From Nitratifractor sp. (GTDB taxonomy: Bacteria; Campylobacterota; Campylobacteria; Campylobacterales; Sulfurovaceae): a DNA stretch of 6,913 nucleotides. Location: assembly GCA_015485845.1 (NCBI GenBank), contig WFSU01000134.1, positions 1 through 6,913 of the forward strand. Direction: 5' to 3'. The stretch's first letter is position 1. Every line of letters begins with the position of its first letter. The translations under genes and the position numbers were made by a program. The notes beneath the pieces are model-generated. The model ran no database searches. It saw only the letters and a list, made by a program, of their open reading frames with translations, and was not told the DNA's origin. Of this stretch, positions 6,008 through 6,913 are shown piece after piece.

Positions 6008-6274
6008 ATGAGTATCCGTTTAGAAATCGACAATCCCAATGCCTTTGAGGAGCAGTTGATCGCGTTTGTCCAAAAGCAAAAAAGCCATTTCCAGAATGTA
6101 ACGGCCGATGCACTGAGTCGTTTCTTGACGGCGTTTCAAATCCAACAAAAAAACATGGACATTGAGCATCTTCCTTCCTCTGTTGATCGCTATATCGGCA
6201 TTGTCAGCGAAGAGGAGATCGATCATGACCCCAAACGAAGCAGAGAGGATTATCTCAAGAAGAAATACGCATGA
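6008..6274 (+). CDS. Probable antitoxin of the second, broken PIN-toxin pair
   Basis: An 88-residue protein starting at ATG 6008, seven bases after a strong AAAGGAG; an in-frame ATG further up (5942) would read through the promoter and is rejected. It has the same plan as the antitoxin at 5132: a short N-terminal strand (IRLEID), a helix with FEEQLIAFVQKQK, a second helix ADALSRFLTAFQ, then a charged tail with SEEEIDHD and DYLKKKYA. The family is not recognised by name. Its TGA stop overlaps the ATG of the toxin remnant (ATGA), the classic arrangement of antitoxin and toxin. The frame is intact, so an antitoxin may still be made although its partner is broken. It could then bind its own promoter or neutralise related toxins elsewhere. 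Confidence 0.72.
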   Translation: MSIRLEIDNPNAFEEQLIAFVQKQKSHFQNVTADALSRFLTAFQIQQKNMDIEHLPSSVDRYIGIVSEEEIDHDPKRSREDYLKKKYA

Positions 6275-6447
6275 AGGTTTTCGTCGATACCAATATTTTC
6301 ATCGATGATTTTGAAGATGCACTTCAAGCGGCGATGGCACTGCAAAACAACTGTGATTTCATCATCACACGCAACGTAGATGATTTTAAAAATGTTACCT
6401 CAATCCCAGTGCTTGAGCCAAAAGAGTTTTTGGACTTTATCCGATAG
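6271..6447 (+). pseudogene. PIN-domain (VapC-type) toxin remnant with an in-frame internal deletion
   Basis: A 58-codon frame starts in the antitoxin's stop (ATGA) and encodes both ends of a PIN toxin without the middle. The first 12 residues, MKVFVDTNIFID, are the canonical N-terminal strand with the first catalytic Asp (D6). From residue 13 it runs straight into DFEDALQAAMAL and CDFIITRNVDDF, the C-terminal third of the fold with the third acidic site (D16) and the final site (D37-D38), ending IPVLEPKEFLDFIR. A normal PIN toxin has about 70-80 residues in between, including the second acidic residue. The reading frame is kept across the junction and no stop interrupts it. It is too small to form the fold and is almost surely inactive as a nuclease. 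I call it a pseudogene, though a short peptide could still be made. Confidence 0.85.
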
Positions 6448-6456
6448 TATTCCACC

Positions 6457-6594
6457 AAACGGGGGACACGGTTTCAGTCGCGTTTTGCTTATCCAAAATC
6501 TTGACGGGAAAACCGGAGCAGGGACTTCAGTCCCGTCCATACGATTCCATAGAATCATACTATCTTAACGTGGCTAAACCCCCTGCTCCTTGAT
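6457..6594. repeat. Composite multi-hairpin repeat, copy B (right of second TA pair)
   Basis: About 138 bases in the same orientation as copy A, starting ten bases after the toxin remnant. The central hairpin GGGAC-TTCA-GTCCC (6521-6534) is perfect and identical to copy A. GATTC-CATA-GAATC (6543-6556) is a better stem than its counterpart in A. The first stem (from 6466) has three base changes that leave one mismatch and two G-T pairs, and the last (6570-6583) has lost two pairs. The T-run after the first stem is four bases, so it is a weaker terminator than copy A. The gap to the next gene stop is about 30 bases with nothing recognised. Confidence 0.82.
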
Positions 6595-6623
6595 TGTTGA
6601 AACCTTCGAATACACATCTTTTC

Positions 6624-6913
6624 TCAGATGCTATCCAATGGACTGATCACCCGCCCCTTGTTCATCTCCGCCACGACATGCGTGTAGATCATCGTGGTTT
6701 CCACCGATTTGTGACCGAGTAACTCCTGAATGCTCCTAAGATCAATGCCGCTTTGCAAAAGGTGTGTCGCGTAAGAATGTCTAAAAATATGTGAGCTGAC
6801 ACGCTTATGAATCTGTGCTTTTTGTGCGGCTTGCTTAATGTTTCGTCCCAACGTTTTTTCGTGTACGTGATGCCGTCTTATTGTCTCGCTCCTTGGGTCT
6901 TTTGAGATGTTTC
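6624..6913 (-). CDS. Integron-integrase-like tyrosine recombinase, C-terminal part (cut by window edge)
   Basis: A site-specific tyrosine recombinase; 95 codons of its C-terminal catalytic domain are visible and the frame stays open to the right edge, so the true start lies outside. Four of the catalytic residues are here: H and R in SHIFRHSYATHLL, H in ELLGHKSVETT and the nucleophile Y in MIYTH. Their spacings (3, 23 and 9 residues) equal those I recall for IntI1 (H277, R280, H303, Y312). The SKDPRSETIRRHHVHEKTL stretch and the ending RVISPLD are characteristic of integron integrases rather than XerC/XerD. The IntI-specific extra helix would lie upstream and cannot be checked. No frameshift is seen in the visible part. 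It is convergent with the toxin-antitoxin units, its 3' end facing repeat copy B. Confidence 0.9.
   Translation of the reverse strand, partial: NISKDPRSETIRRHHVHEKTLGRNIKQAAQKAQIHKRVSSHIFRHSYATHLLQSGIDLRSIQELLGHKSVETTMIYTHVVAEMNKGRVISPLDSI

Noticed and set aside
6380..6568. A 62-codon plus-strand frame across the toxin remnant and repeat copy B
   Set aside because: It is out of frame with the clear PIN remnant, runs through hairpin repeats, and has no ribosome site or recognisable motif.
5798..6594. Repeats A and B as canonical integron attC sites
   Set aside because: I looked for RYYYAAC and GTTRRRY core boxes at the borders. The nearest match is GCCTAAAC at 5794-5801, one base longer than the classic GCCTAAC, with no complementary GTTAGGC partner and no equivalent in copy B. 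The layout is suggestive, but the site itself is not supported.
5798..6594. CRISPR array
   Set aside because: There are only two copies, about 140 bases long and about 510 bases apart, with a gene pair between them. No short regularly spaced repeats or cas genes are present.

Overview
The window looks like chromosomal DNA from a member of the Campylobacterota (Epsilonproteobacteria; Sulfurimonas/Sulfurovum-like rather than Campylobacter/Helicobacter). The evidence is the gene run gatC-pilT-cvpA-fur-lysS, which I recall from sulfur-oxidising members of that phylum, the protein flavour, and promoters built on a TATAAT -10 box with no clear -35. The assignment is inference from gene order and memory; no search was possible. 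The left two thirds are fairly GC-rich; the right third is visibly more AT-rich and has an accessory character.

Positions 1-883 are on the minus strand: a small rhodanese-domain protein (503-883) overlaps the start of dapE (510 down to the window edge), which makes diaminopimelate/lysine precursors. A 64-bp divergent promoter region (884-947) separates this pair from a tightly packed plus-strand operon: gatC (948-1238), pilT (1252-2310), cvpA (2320-2841), fur (2834-3280) and lysS (3304-4941). It mixes translation (GatC of the Asp/Glu-tRNA amidotransferase, lysyl-tRNA synthetase), surface motility (PilT), a CvpA membrane protein and a Fur-family metalloregulator. The LysRS carries an unusual 48-residue C-terminal tail with four cysteines that resembles a zinc knuckle.

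From 4942 on, the content changes. Two GC-rich perfect palindromes of REP type (4961-4986, 5043-5067) follow lysS. Then comes an intact toxin-antitoxin pair (5132-5759; PIN/VapC-type toxin), a composite hairpin repeat (copy A, 5798-5946), and a second toxin-antitoxin pair (6008-6447). The second toxin has lost the middle of its PIN domain in frame, leaving a 58-residue remnant. A second, partly decayed direct copy of the hairpin repeat follows (copy B, 6457-6594). The window ends in the C-terminal part of a tyrosine recombinase on the minus strand (6624-6913) whose sequence matches integron integrases (IntI).

The right end therefore reads as a small accessory island: two units of the form promoter, antitoxin, PIN toxin, roughly 140-bp multi-hairpin repeat, both in one direction and running up to the 3' end of an IntI-like gene. 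This resembles an integron cassette array in layout, but I could not find convincing attC core sites, so the link between repeats and recombinase is a hypothesis.
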